From Anaerolineae bacterium (GTDB lineage: Bacteria; Chloroflexota; Anaerolineae; Aggregatilineales; Phototrophicaceae): a stretch of DNA of 55,344 nucleotides. Location: NCBI GenBank assembly GCA_030950085.1, contig JAUZRW010000109.1:1-55344 (forward strand), written 5' to 3'. Positions 36,019 to 44,897 of this stretch are shown here, one piece after another. Below the pieces are notes generated by a model, which was not told where the DNA came from, did no database searches, and saw nothing but the letters and a program-made list of their open reading frames with translations. The position numbers and the translations under genes were made by a program. The first letter of the stretch is position 1. Each line of letters begins with the position of its first letter.

Positions 36019-36456
36019 CTATTTTATAGACTTGAGTTCTGCTAAGACTTGCATTGCTTTCTCAAAATCCGTGTCTGACACAAAAATATGGTCACGCGAA
36101 AAAGCCGCAAAGGGCATCACACTGATATTCGCATCGGCTAAAATTTGTGTCACTCGCGCCATAAATCCGACTAGCGTAGATTCCAAGACCACATCAAATG
36201 TAATCAGACGATAGCGCGTTTCACTCACTTGATGGTCAAGCAGCCGTTTCTGATATTCATGATAATCTTCATCTTCCAGCATCAAGGTCACTTCATCTTT
36301 ATCGACCAATAAGGCAATAAAGGGATTACCCACTTGGGCAACGACACTCGCAGCAGCAGTAATGGCATTCGCTGGCAGTGTGATAAAGCGATAAATATCA
36401 TCATCGCTGTATAGTTCAGCCTGTGCCAGTATATCATCGACAGATTGAGACATCAT
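36019..36456 (-). CDS. ACT-domain protein (CASTOR-like ACT_7 type)
   Basis: 145 residues. An N-terminal ACT-like half (YRFITLPANAITAAASVVAQVG, then VTLMLEDEDYHEYQ) is followed by the ACT core YRLITFDVVLESTLVGFMARVTQILADANISVMPFAAFSRDHIFV, the pattern of amino-acid-binding regulatory ACT domains. It has no catalytic domain, so it probably senses an amino acid and acts in trans. It directly follows the ParB-fold gene (8 bases apart), which suggests a pair. Confidence 0.82.
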   Translation of the reverse strand: MMSQSVDDILAQAELYSDDDIYRFITLPANAITAAASVVAQVGNPFIALLVDKDEVTLMLEDEDYHEYQKRLLDHQVSETRYRLITFDVVLESTLVGFMARVTQILADANISVMPFAAFSRDHIFVSDTDFEKAMQVLAELKSIK

Positions 36457-36464
36457 TATCCTTT

Positions 36465-37286
36465 CTACTCATCAAATTGATAGGTACTTTCAGCGTAATA
36501 CCGCGCTCCGCGATTAGCTAGTTTCTCTCGTATCCAGTCTTGGAGTACAGCATTTTTCTCGTCCAAACTGACGGACATATCTAGCAGTTTTTCAAAGGGA
36601 TAGTATAATTTTAATGCTCGCCCATGAATAATATGGCGACTGACTCCCGGTGGTAAGAAGGCATTGTTCAAAGCTGCCTCAATAATATCTTGTGGTTCGT
36701 ACTCTGGGAAAATCACCAAAGCAATGGCAGCCGGAAACTGAGGCCAAATAAGTGTTGGGTCATGGAGTGCGGTACGACTCAATTTCGCATTAGCTTGATA
36801 AATACTCACTAGATGACGCAAGGTGAAATTGCGCTCTTCAATCGTTGCTGCTGGTGCATCAAGAGATAATACCGAGCCATTTTTCAGCATGATTTGTGCC
36901 ACAGCATTAGAATCCCATGCTTTTTTGATAGTGGCTTCGGGGATTTCGTATAGGTGTTGGGCGAAAATATCTTCATCCCAATCAGAAATGATATGATTCC
37001 AGACCCCTAATCCGACAAACTCACTCTTATAATCCACAACTTGTACTAACAAATGTCGATAGCCTAATTCACGAAAGCAATGATAGCGGTTTGCACCATC
37101 CATTACGACATAAGAACCATCACCTATCGGTGCAACAATGGGCGGATTGGTCAAATACTCTGCTTCCCGTAAAATTTCCAATAAGGGTTCAGAGCGTTGA
37201 GAGTCGTGCGTTTCATGGGGTGAAATGGCATCAATCGGTAATATTCGCAAATCTGGCGGTGGCGCACTATTTTTTGAATCGAGCAT
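36465..37286 (-). CDS. ParB-fold protein (SerK/SbnI-like possible)
   Basis: 273 residues from ATG 37286 (AGGAAG nine bases upstream). The N-terminal domain (about 12-95) has the ParB/sulfiredoxin-fold pattern: ILPIDAISPHETHD, NPPIVAPIGDGSYVVMDGANRYHCF (DGANR 63-67) and HLLVQVVDY. A 180-residue helical C-terminal domain follows with HIIHGRALKLYYPF. This layout resembles free-serine kinases of the ParB fold (SerK, SbnI) more than chromosome-partition ParB, since no ParA or HTH is visible. Kinase activity is inference. Confidence 0.72.
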   Translation of the reverse strand: MLDSKNSAPPPDLRILPIDAISPHETHDSQRSEPLLEILREAEYLTNPPIVAPIGDGSYVVMDGANRYHCFRELGYRHLLVQVVDYKSEFVGLGVWNHIISDWDEDIFAQHLYEIPEATIKKAWDSNAVAQIMLKNGSVLSLDAPAATIEERNFTLRHLVSIYQANAKLSRTALHDPTLIWPQFPAAIALVIFPEYEPQDIIEAALNNAFLPPGVSRHIIHGRALKLYYPFEKLLDMSVSLDEKNAVLQDWIREKLANRGARYYAESTYQFDE

Positions 37287-37395
37287 ATACAAATTCTTCC
37301 TATGAAAAATTGCACCATTTAGTAAATGGCTACTGTGTCATTAAATCGACCTCAATGATATAGTGAATCACTTGCACGTAAAGGAGAAATTTGAG

Positions 37396-37911
37396 ATGGG
37401 CGCGAATGAGCAAGGTGCAAACGCCACTGACAATCGTTGGCTGACAATCCCACGTAGCTTATGTTTTGTATTCAACGGAAATGATGTACTGCTAATGAAA
37501 CGCGGCGCACAGAGGCGTATTTTCCCGAATCAATATAATGGCTTAGGTGGACATATTGAACGCGATGAAGACCCCCTCAGTGCTGCCAAACGTGAGATTC
37601 TAGAAGAAAGCGGCTTAAGCGTACATGATATTCGCTTGCGCTCTGTCCATAATATTGATGCAGGCGAAAAAACGGGCATCATGCTTTTTGTCTATACCGC
37701 GCAAAGTGACAACCGAGACTTTATCGACACAGGTGAAGAAGGCAGTTTGCACTGGATTCCGATTGATAAACTGACTGATTATGATTTGGTGGAAGACTTG
37801 CCCCTCATTTTACCACGCTTGCTAGAAACGGGCGCGACAACCCAACTCTACTCAGTTCATGTGACTTATGATAAAAATGATGAAATACAGATGCGCTTTG
37901 TCGTTGATTAG
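37396..37911 (+). CDS. Nudix hydrolase
   Basis: 171 residues from ATG 37396, chosen for the AAAGGAG site eight bases upstream; the frame runs back to a GTG at 37363. The Nudix box GHIERDEDPLSAAKREILEESGL is intact (Gly-x5-Glu-x7-Arg-Glu-x2-Glu-Glu-x-Gly). The preceding segment PRSLCFVFNGNDVLLMKRG and downstream WIPIDKL fit the MutT/8-oxo-dGTPase-like group. It hydrolyses a nucleoside diphosphate linked to another moiety. Divergent from the ParB-fold gene. Confidence 0.92.
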   Translation: MGANEQGANATDNRWLTIPRSLCFVFNGNDVLLMKRGAQRRIFPNQYNGLGGHIERDEDPLSAAKREILEESGLSVHDIRLRSVHNIDAGEKTGIMLFVYTAQSDNRDFIDTGEEGSLHWIPIDKLTDYDLVEDLPLILPRLLETGATTQLYSVHVTYDKNDEIQMRFVVD

Positions 37912-37937
37912 TGTTATTATAGTCGCCAATCATAAAC

Positions 37938-38408
37938 ATGCGATTGGGTAGTATGATGACTAAAAAACAAGCATCCGAGATGGATGGCTATTATCGCCGT
38001 AGCCGTCGTCCACTGTTTCGGAATCCAACGACAGTAAAAGGAAAAATTGGCTGTGGGCTATTACTGGTCATCTGGTTCAGCTTGTTGATGTTACCATTTT
38101 TAATGTTTTGGCTTGCCAGTGGACGCTCAGTAACGATTCCACATAGTAATATTCCTAATGCGAACCAATATCCACGTTTCGAGATGTCGCTCATCATGAG
38201 TCAGGAGAATCGCGGCTTGCAATTGACAACAAGTGATGTTCAACGCAACAGTTCAGACAATTTGCGCGTAGAAGTCCATGTCAACTATCTTTTGTGGGTC
38301 AGTGAAGCAGATGACAATGCCGCAGTTTATTGTGACCGCTTTGAACGTAATAACTCTGATGCGGATTGGATGTTTATAGAGTCGTTGAACACGCCTTGTA
38401 ATCCATAA
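37938..38408 (+). CDS. Hypothetical single-helix membrane protein
   Basis: 156 residues (ATG 37938; ATGs at 37953 and 37956 are alternatives). A basic N-terminal tail with Tyr/Arg (YYRRSRRPL) precedes one membrane helix (about 35-60). The outer domain of 100 residues looks beta-rich with two Cys near the end (YCDRFERN and the terminal CNP). I do not recognise the family. Followed by a hairpin. Confidence 0.6.
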   Translation: MRLGSMMTKKQASEMDGYYRRSRRPLFRNPTTVKGKIGCGLLLVIWFSLLMLPFLMFWLASGRSVTIPHSNIPNANQYPRFEMSLIMSQENRGLQLTTSDVQRNSSDNLRVEVHVNYLLWVSEADDNAAVYCDRFERNNSDADWMFIESLNTPCNP

Positions 38409-38426
38409 AAGCCCCTTTCGGGGTTT
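38409..38426 (+). terminator. Short GC hairpin after the single-helix membrane protein gene
   Basis: AAGCCCC pairs with GGGGTTT around a four-base loop (one G-T pair), starting at the stop codon. The T tail is short. Confidence 0.5.
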
Positions 38427-38505
38427 CGTCATGCCTCACACAAAATTGCAAAGCGAAATAAGTGTGAGAGCCTTATCACAGATAGTTTGTTAAACAAGGA
38501 ACACT

Positions 38506-39174
38506 ATGTCTTACGTCGTTTTTTCTGATGTGGGTGGAACAGTCATTGATGGAACACCGTGGGATGTCATTCGCAGACACCCATCATATAACAAATCTCG
38601 TGGACGGCTGGAATTACTCAAGTTTTTGCCAGTCTACGGTTTGAGCAAAATCAAGTTACTCAACGAAAGCAGAATGCGGAAACAATGGCTGGCACGGATG
38701 GCAGCTTCGTTTACAGGATTTTCTCGTCAGACGATATCCCAAATATATCAGGACTCAATTGAGGGCGATTTACAGGGTATATTACGGCGTGATGTTGTCG
38801 CCCGTTTGCAAGAGCATAAGCAACAAGGCGCAACTGTGATACTGGTATCGGGTATTTTCACGGATTTAGTGCAGATGTTGGCTGAACATATTGGCATAGA
38901 TGGCGCAATTGGCACACAAGTTGAATATCAGGATGATATTGCAACCGGACAATTATTTGGTGAGCCTTGTGTTGGCATCAAGAAGATAGACTACATTCAA
39001 GACTATATGAAAGCCAATCACCCCCATATCAACATGCAAGATTGTTATGGCTATGCCGATAGTTTTTCTGACAAGGCTTTACTATCTGCCGTTGGACGTG
39101 GTATCGCCACCTATCCTGACGATGCGATGCGCGGAGTTGCCGAAAACAATGGTTGGGAGATGTTTCCGGCTTAG
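38506..39174 (+). CDS. HAD-superfamily protein (HAD-IB-like) with altered motif I
   Basis: 222 residues, AAGGA before the ATG. Motif I reads FSDVGGTV: Asp 8 is kept, but the second Asp of DxDGT is Gly 10. Motif II is LVSG, motif III a Lys pair (KKID), and motif IV YGYADSFSD. The helical cap between residues 20 and 90 and the GTQVEY/CYGYADS sequence place it near SerB/HAD-IB phosphatases acting on lipid or sugar phosphates. Without the second Asp, classical phosphatase turnover would be impaired, so activity may be altered or lost. Confidence 0.8.
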   Translation: MSYVVFSDVGGTVIDGTPWDVIRRHPSYNKSRGRLELLKFLPVYGLSKIKLLNESRMRKQWLARMAASFTGFSRQTISQIYQDSIEGDLQGILRRDVVARLQEHKQQGATVILVSGIFTDLVQMLAEHIGIDGAIGTQVEYQDDIATGQLFGEPCVGIKKIDYIQDYMKANHPHINMQDCYGYADSFSDKALLSAVGRGIATYPDDAMRGVAENNGWEMFPA

Positions 39175-39253
39175 GGCAACCCCACAATATAGCACGCCCG
39201 AAGCATTAAACCTATGTCATTTATTCGGTTTATTAGTCACACAAATTTGAAAG

Positions 39254-40432
39254 ATGGATATTGTGGCAGCAATTAGCAAATCTACAACATCAAAACAGAC
39301 CAGTAACATCCAATCGTTTTGGCTACGCGACAAAAAATGGGATTTACTGTTTATCACTCTGAGCGTTATCGTCGTTCCATTGCCTTATTTCGCCTATCTC
39401 ATCGGGCGCGATTGGTTTGGAATCAACGATGATTTAAGCCGTAATATTGTCAATGGCTTTGTGGCAATTGCCATTGGTGGGCCCCACATGATGTCCACAT
39501 TTTTGCGAACGGGTTTGGATAAGACTTTCAAAAAGCAGTACCCGATGCTAATTCGCTCGTCTATCATCATCCCAATTGTGGTGATTTCACTGGCATTCCT
39601 GAATTTGGAGTTGTTATTAACGGTATTTTTCTCATGGGCGGCACTGCATGTTTTGCATCAAGTGACCTTCATTGTCGAATTGTACAATCACAAAGAATAT
39701 AACTATGTTCGCAAGCGCAAGCAAGACGCTGCGATTATGCGTTCGCGGATGATTGACTATGCCTTAATATTGACTTGTTTATTTCCAGTTGCGGCATATA
39801 AAGTTTGGCGTGGTACATTCCAAATTGGTACAAATGATTTGGGCAAGGTCATTCCCGGTTTTTTTGAACAACGCTGGTTTTTTGTCGCACTTAGTACGAT
39901 ATTTTTCCTGTCTTTGTTGGCTTATCTCTGGAAAACGGTCAACGAGATTCGCAATGGGACAATCAACTTGCCGCGTACAGCATTCATTGTCATTACTGTT
40001 GTGATAGTCTTTCTCACTCCCTTGCTACCCAATCTCGATACGGCGTTTCAGGGCTTGAATACTTGGCATTCATTCCAATATCTAGCGATAACATTTTATA
40101 TCATCAAAATTAAGCAGATGTATGGCGACTTAGACGAAAAAGCGCCACTTGTTGCCCGTTTTAGCACCCAAACAAAAGATGGCAAGGGACTGTATTTACT
40201 CAGTACCTTGATGCTAGGCGGTTCGCTGGCGATATTCTTCATCGTCTATAATCTCGCAGGGATTGTGCGACCTGATATCCCAGTAGAGCGCCAGTTTGAT
40301 ACTGCGTATTACACATCAATTTTGTCATTCTTGTGGATTCATTATTATCACGACCACTTTTTGTTCACAGATTTCGAGTCGCTTGATGATGTTTATCAAG
40401 AAAATGTATCTGTAGGAATAGCGCGAGATTAA
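39254..40432 (+). CDS. Unfamiliar polytopic membrane protein with conserved-looking histidine clusters
   Basis: 392 residues, eight or nine membrane helices (about 30-50, 64-80, 100-120, 122-140, 168-185, 208-228, 243-260, 315-335, 352-370). Histidines lie at helix ends in motif-like settings: GGPHMM (78), LHVLHQ (132, 135), YNHKEYN (146), WHSFQY (272) and HYYHDHF (363, 366, 368). That pattern recalls di-iron or other metal-binding membrane enzymes, but I do not recognise the family. Follows the HAD gene by 79 bases on the same strand. Confidence 0.7.
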   Translation: MDIVAAISKSTTSKQTSNIQSFWLRDKKWDLLFITLSVIVVPLPYFAYLIGRDWFGINDDLSRNIVNGFVAIAIGGPHMMSTFLRTGLDKTFKKQYPMLIRSSIIIPIVVISLAFLNLELLLTVFFSWAALHVLHQVTFIVELYNHKEYNYVRKRKQDAAIMRSRMIDYALILTCLFPVAAYKVWRGTFQIGTNDLGKVIPGFFEQRWFFVALSTIFFLSLLAYLWKTVNEIRNGTINLPRTAFIVITVVIVFLTPLLPNLDTAFQGLNTWHSFQYLAITFYIIKIKQMYGDLDEKAPLVARFSTQTKDGKGLYLLSTLMLGGSLAIFFIVYNLAGIVRPDIPVERQFDTAYYTSILSFLWIHYYHDHFLFTDFESLDDVYQENVSVGIARD

Positions 40433-40467
40433 TTCGAGAGAGGGGCGTTGTTGATTGCCCCATTCCT

Positions 40468-42960
40468 TTAGATTGCTACTTTCACGTTTTTGAAATCAGC
40501 ATCTATCGTTACAATCATCACGTCACCTTGGTAGCGAATGTTGTCAAGCGCCTTGCCATCTACTTCTACAGTGTTGATTGCCTGTGTCGCACCAACAACC
40601 TGTAATTCAATTGAGGTGTATTCTGGAGAATAATTGCCCTCAATTGTGCGTTCAATTGTGAGAGCATCAGTCGTTTCCATACAGCGATATGTGACCCAGC
40701 GATAGTCGTCATCTTGATAGGCGAGACCTTCACCGGCATCTTCGTAAATCGTTGTTTCTCCCGAATCGGTATAAACACGCAGCGTCAGTGTGTCGATGGC
40801 TTTTTCTCGTGTATAGCGCATGATAGGATAGAGGGGCAGCACTGTTCCCGATTTAACAAACAAAGGCAGTACATTCAATGGCGCATCGACTGAAATCACT
40901 GTGCCACCGATAAAACGCTCATTGGTATGGAAATTGTACCAATCCCCTTCTGGCAAATAAACCGTGCGGCGCAATGCGTGTTGGGTCATCACAGGCGCAA
41001 CAAGGATTTTATCCCCTAGCAGGTAAGCATCATCAATAGTACGAATATGAGGGTTATGAGGTTCAGCCATAAAAACAGGTCGGATGATAGGATATCCGTA
41101 ATAACTACATTGGGCAAAAGCAGTATATAGATAAGGCAATAACCGATAGCGCAACTCTATCGCCTCACGGATGCAATTCTCGTAAGGTTGACCAAAACTC
41201 CATGGCTCTTGTCGAGCTGTACCAATGGCACTGTGATTGCGGAAGAATGGATGCAGTGCAGCCGCTTGTGTCCAACGTGTGAGTAGTTCACCATCGGTAT
41301 CCCCTTCAAAACCACCTACATCTGCGCCTGTAAACGAAATACCGGATAAGCCCATTTGCAAAACCATGCTGATACTCAGGCGCAAGTCATCCCATGTTGC
41401 AATATTATCGCCTGTCCATGAACTGGTGTAGCGTTGCGCTCCGGCTGCCCCCGCCCGTATTATCGAGAATTGGCGCTTATCAGGACGGTGTTTTTCTAGT
41501 GCCTGACGCGATGCCCGTCCCATCTGTGTACCATAAACATTGTGCAGTTCGTGGTGAGTCCCGCCACGCCCTTCTTTATCATGCCGAACATAAATCGGCA
41601 ATTCAGTCGGGAAAGCATCCGGTTGAAAAATCAACGGCTCATTCATATCATTCCAGAGCCCATCAATGCCACAAGACAGCAACGCATCTAATTGATTTGT
41701 CCACCAATCACGCGCTTGAGATGCTGTGAAATCTGGAAAATGACATAAACCGGGCCAAACGACTCCGGCGACGTTTTCACCATCAGGATATGTCAGAAAA
41801 ACGCCTGATTCGAGTCCCGAATCATAGCCTTCATAACCCTCATCGACTTTAACGCCGGGGTCTAAGATTGTAACCACCTTTAGCCCCCTATCATGAAGGC
41901 GCTTCACCATACCCTGCATATCTGGAAAAATGTCTTTATCCCAAGTGAAAATGCGATAGCCTATCATGTAGTGGATATCGAGATAAATCGCATCGCACGG
42001 GATACCTCTATCACGAAATTCTTGTGCTGTCCGTAGCACTTCATCTTCGTTCATGTAACTATAGCGTGATTGATGATAGCCAATTGCCCATAACGGGGGT
42101 AAGTGCATTCGACCTGTCACTTGTGTATAACGCTGCATGACACTATTTACGTCATTGCCAACGAAGAAGAAATAGCTCAGTTGCCCCGTTTCAGCAGAAA
42201 TTTGGACTTCATCAGATTTTGACGCACCAATGTCAATCTCGCCTTTTGCTGGATTATCCCACAACAAGCCATAAACCCCGTTCTGATGGACACCGAGATA
42301 ATAGGAAACACAATAATTGATAGGGTCATCGCCACGTTGATAGCCAGCAGGGTCTACATTCCATAAGCCGAGTTTACGTCCACGCAGATTCAAATCAAAC
42401 GCCCGTTGCCCTGTACCAAAACTGGCTTCATCATCAGCAAGACTCATACTCAAGCCAACTTCACCATCGGCTCGCCAACGAATACCATCAGCATGTCTGA
42501 AGACTTGTTTGCTACCCCCAAAACAAGTCACTTGACTATTCGTGCGGTCTATCTGATAACTATAATTACCAAATTGCACAATAAGCGGCGAAGCGTCATC
42601 CTCTTCGTCCCCCTCTTGAACAACAATCGAATCAACTGTGCTATTTCGATTCTCTACCAAATAAGAAAAGTAATCGCTGAAATCATCACTATCGAGTTGA
42701 ACGCGAATGTGGACAATTTCTGGCGCGAGAAACACCATTTGGACAAATGCAGCTTCACATTCTAGCAAGAGTGTATTGCCAGATGTGCGATAACTTTTAA
42801 CGCCACCCAGATAATGCCATGGCAAAGGGTGTTGAGAGGCTTTGGGTAAGTATTTTTCATCGTATTGCCGAATAATTTTGTTGTTTTCAATCATCACCTG
42901 ACGGAATTCATCAAAAAAAGGCTGTAATAAATCTTGATTATCTGTTCTTTCGTCAGTCAT
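40468..42960 (-). CDS. Glycoside hydrolase family 31 alpha-glucosidase-like enzyme
   Basis: 830 residues, AAGGAGAG before the ATG. The N-terminal beta domain includes FGTGQRAFDLNLRG. The (beta/alpha)8 barrel has the nucleophile in GLWNDMNEP and the general acid Asp in SSWTGDNIATWDD, with GADVGGF and PFFRNHS. C-terminal beta domains follow. No signal peptide, so it probably acts in the cytoplasm on alpha-glucosides or maltodextrins; alpha-xylosidase-type activity cannot be excluded. Single gene, convergent with the His-rich membrane protein gene. Confidence 0.93.
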   Translation of the reverse strand: MTDERTDNQDLLQPFFDEFRQVMIENNKIIRQYDEKYLPKASQHPLPWHYLGGVKSYRTSGNTLLLECEAAFVQMVFLAPEIVHIRVQLDSDDFSDYFSYLVENRNSTVDSIVVQEGDEEDDASPLIVQFGNYSYQIDRTNSQVTCFGGSKQVFRHADGIRWRADGEVGLSMSLADDEASFGTGQRAFDLNLRGRKLGLWNVDPAGYQRGDDPINYCVSYYLGVHQNGVYGLLWDNPAKGEIDIGASKSDEVQISAETGQLSYFFFVGNDVNSVMQRYTQVTGRMHLPPLWAIGYHQSRYSYMNEDEVLRTAQEFRDRGIPCDAIYLDIHYMIGYRIFTWDKDIFPDMQGMVKRLHDRGLKVVTILDPGVKVDEGYEGYDSGLESGVFLTYPDGENVAGVVWPGLCHFPDFTASQARDWWTNQLDALLSCGIDGLWNDMNEPLIFQPDAFPTELPIYVRHDKEGRGGTHHELHNVYGTQMGRASRQALEKHRPDKRQFSIIRAGAAGAQRYTSSWTGDNIATWDDLRLSISMVLQMGLSGISFTGADVGGFEGDTDGELLTRWTQAAALHPFFRNHSAIGTARQEPWSFGQPYENCIREAIELRYRLLPYLYTAFAQCSYYGYPIIRPVFMAEPHNPHIRTIDDAYLLGDKILVAPVMTQHALRRTVYLPEGDWYNFHTNERFIGGTVISVDAPLNVLPLFVKSGTVLPLYPIMRYTREKAIDTLTLRVYTDSGETTIYEDAGEGLAYQDDDYRWVTYRCMETTDALTIERTIEGNYSPEYTSIELQVVGATQAINTVEVDGKALDNIRYQGDVMIVTIDADFKNVKVAI

Positions 42961-43029
42961 TATCTCTCCTTAAAATGCAGAAAAACCGCAAAAGTTATCT
43001 ATGCTACAATATATCGAAATTCCCATAGC

Positions 43030-44523
43030 TTAAGGGAAAATCTGCTGTGTCCATTGTAGCGGATTCACAGGCACGCCATTTACCCAAACTTCCCAGTGGA
43101 GATGTGGCCCCGTAATTCTTCCTGTTGACCCGGCAAAGCCAACAATCTGACCTGTTGTCACGATGTCCCCTACTGATACGTTAAGTGCATTTTGATGGGC
43201 ATAGAGTGTGAAAATACCCCAACCGTGATTAATAACAACCGTATTGCCACGTATATTGAGGGTATCTGCTAACACAACCTGTCCCGATGCCGCAGCAAAA
43301 ATCGGTGCATTTGGTGCCGCAGCAAAATCCGCGCCACTATGAACACCATTCACGGGTCCGCTATTGTACGAGCGCCGTGTTCCATATTCCCCGTTCATCG
43401 CCGCAGCCGCCGGAATACTAAATGCCCCATCAAAATATCGCTCAAGCGTCACTTCGCTTGTAATACGCTGAATGATATTCAATTCTTCTTCCTGCACAGC
43501 CGGCACAAGTAATCTCTGTAATTCGGCACTCATATCGAGGTTTTGTATGCCGTAACCGCCCGCAGCAACACGCATATTAAAAGCAAATGTTATTTGTGTG
43601 CCATCACTGTTCGACAGATTGAAGGAAATCGGATAGATGCCCTCATCTGTAAAGAGTGGAATAGGGATGAACATCAGATGTTGTGTATTATCGTCAAGTG
43701 GGATGCTACGCAAATCACGCCCCAAAAATTGTCCTGTAACCGTAGCGGCAATTTCCGTATTAAGTGAGATGAATCCTGTCTCGCCTTCTATGAAAATAAG
43801 CGGCTTGACATCAAGTCCCACAATCGGTCTAGGCAAATCTAGTGCAGCTTCTGGTGTATTATTAGCATTCGGAATGATGAGTTGTTGCCCGACAAAAATG
43901 CGCGTGGAGTCAGTGATACTATTTGCACTCGCAAGTTCAGGAACAGTCAAACCATATTGTAAAGCAATGCGATACAAGGTCTCGCCACTTTGTACAGTAT
44001 GTAGATTTGTACTCAGTGTCGGCAACCCATTGTCAGGAATGGTCACTGACTGCGCCGAATTTGGATTAAGAGCAATATCTGGTGTTTCTGCAAGAGTTGG
44101 CTCGATATCCCCAACAATCATTAGCTCTTGACCGGGATAAATTTGATTAGCATTCGGTAGATTATTGAGTTCAATAAGCATTGTGATTTCGACGTTATAG
44201 AGTTCGGCAATGGACGAAAGCGTTTCGCCGGGTTGAACAGTATGTGATTGCGGTATAGCAAATGCCGAATCTGCACTCGGTACAAGCAACCGTTGTCCGA
44301 CCTGAAGATTACTGACATCAAGTATACCATTGAGTTCGGCAAGTTCTTGTACCGTCATACCGTAGCTCAAGGCAATCCGAAATAGACTCTCGCCACGCTG
44401 TACAACATGAATTGTCAACTCCGGCAATGTGTCTGAAGTCGTATTATCTTGTGCTGTAACAAAAACAGGCGCACATAGCAGCACGCCTGCAAAGATTAAC
44501 GAAATGAGTAGTCGATAAGTCAA
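43030..44523 (-). CDS. Secreted LysM-M23 peptidase
   Basis: 497 residues from TTG 44523 (TTGA overlap with the DUF192 stop). A signal peptide (about 1-24, ending VTAQ) precedes three LysM domains (38-82, 93-136, 174-218) that bind peptidoglycan. A spacer region and a C-terminal M23/LytM domain (about 385-490) follow. Zinc ligands are visible in VHSGADFA and PHLHWEVWVNG, with HGWGIFTLYAH between. It should cleave or organise peptide cross-links outside the membrane. Third gene of a cell-wall operon. Confidence 0.92.
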   Translation of the reverse strand: MTYRLLISLIFAGVLLCAPVFVTAQDNTTSDTLPELTIHVVQRGESLFRIALSYGMTVQELAELNGILDVSNLQVGQRLLVPSADSAFAIPQSHTVQPGETLSSIAELYNVEITMLIELNNLPNANQIYPGQELMIVGDIEPTLAETPDIALNPNSAQSVTIPDNGLPTLSTNLHTVQSGETLYRIALQYGLTVPELASANSITDSTRIFVGQQLIIPNANNTPEAALDLPRPIVGLDVKPLIFIEGETGFISLNTEIAATVTGQFLGRDLRSIPLDDNTQHLMFIPIPLFTDEGIYPISFNLSNSDGTQITFAFNMRVAAGGYGIQNLDMSAELQRLLVPAVQEEELNIIQRITSEVTLERYFDGAFSIPAAAAMNGEYGTRRSYNSGPVNGVHSGADFAAAPNAPIFAAASGQVVLADTLNIRGNTVVINHGWGIFTLYAHQNALNVSVGDIVTTGQIVGFAGSTGRITGPHLHWEVWVNGVPVNPLQWTQQIFP

Positions 44524-44897
44524 TCTATTTCCTCATCGAATTCTAATATGTCTCCAATTTCCACCCGTTCCAATAGCGAGACGGGGGCTTCAATATAATA
44601 TTGAGCCGCCTCTTTAGGAGCGTAAGCAGGTCGCCAAGGTTTCGCCAATTTTTTATCTACTACTTTACCAGATGAATCGAGCCAAATAACAGCAATCTCC
44701 ATAAACATGAAAAACATATGAATAGTGACATTGACAATGCTCTCGCTCTTCGTGACGAATAGCAAACCTTCATCATCGTCTAAATAACGGACAAATTGTA
44801 ATCCGCGAAAGTGACACCAGAAACTCTGACACCACTTTGCGCGACCTAGTACAATTTCCTTTGATTTTGATTTGCGGATAAGCCGTCGTTTAGTCAT
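44520..44897 (-). CDS. DUF192-family protein
   Basis: 125 residues. The signature is present: MFFMFMEIAVIWLDSSGKVVDKKLAKPW, then YIEAPVSLLERVEIGDILEF. Unlike many DUF192 proteins it has no signal peptide; the N-terminus is strongly basic. The function of the family is unknown. The gene overlaps both neighbours by one to four bases between two secreted LysM proteins, suggesting a cell-envelope connection. Confidence 0.8.
   Translation of the reverse strand: MTKRRLIRKSKSKEIVLGRAKWCQSFWCHFRGLQFVRYLDDDEGLLFVTKSESIVNVTIHMFFMFMEIAVIWLDSSGKVVDKKLAKPWRPAYAPKEAAQYYIEAPVSLLERVEIGDILEFDEEID

Noticed and set aside
40442-40461. GGGGC...GCCCC hairpin between convergent genes
   Set aside because: Only a five-base stem with a ten-base loop; too weak to call a terminator.
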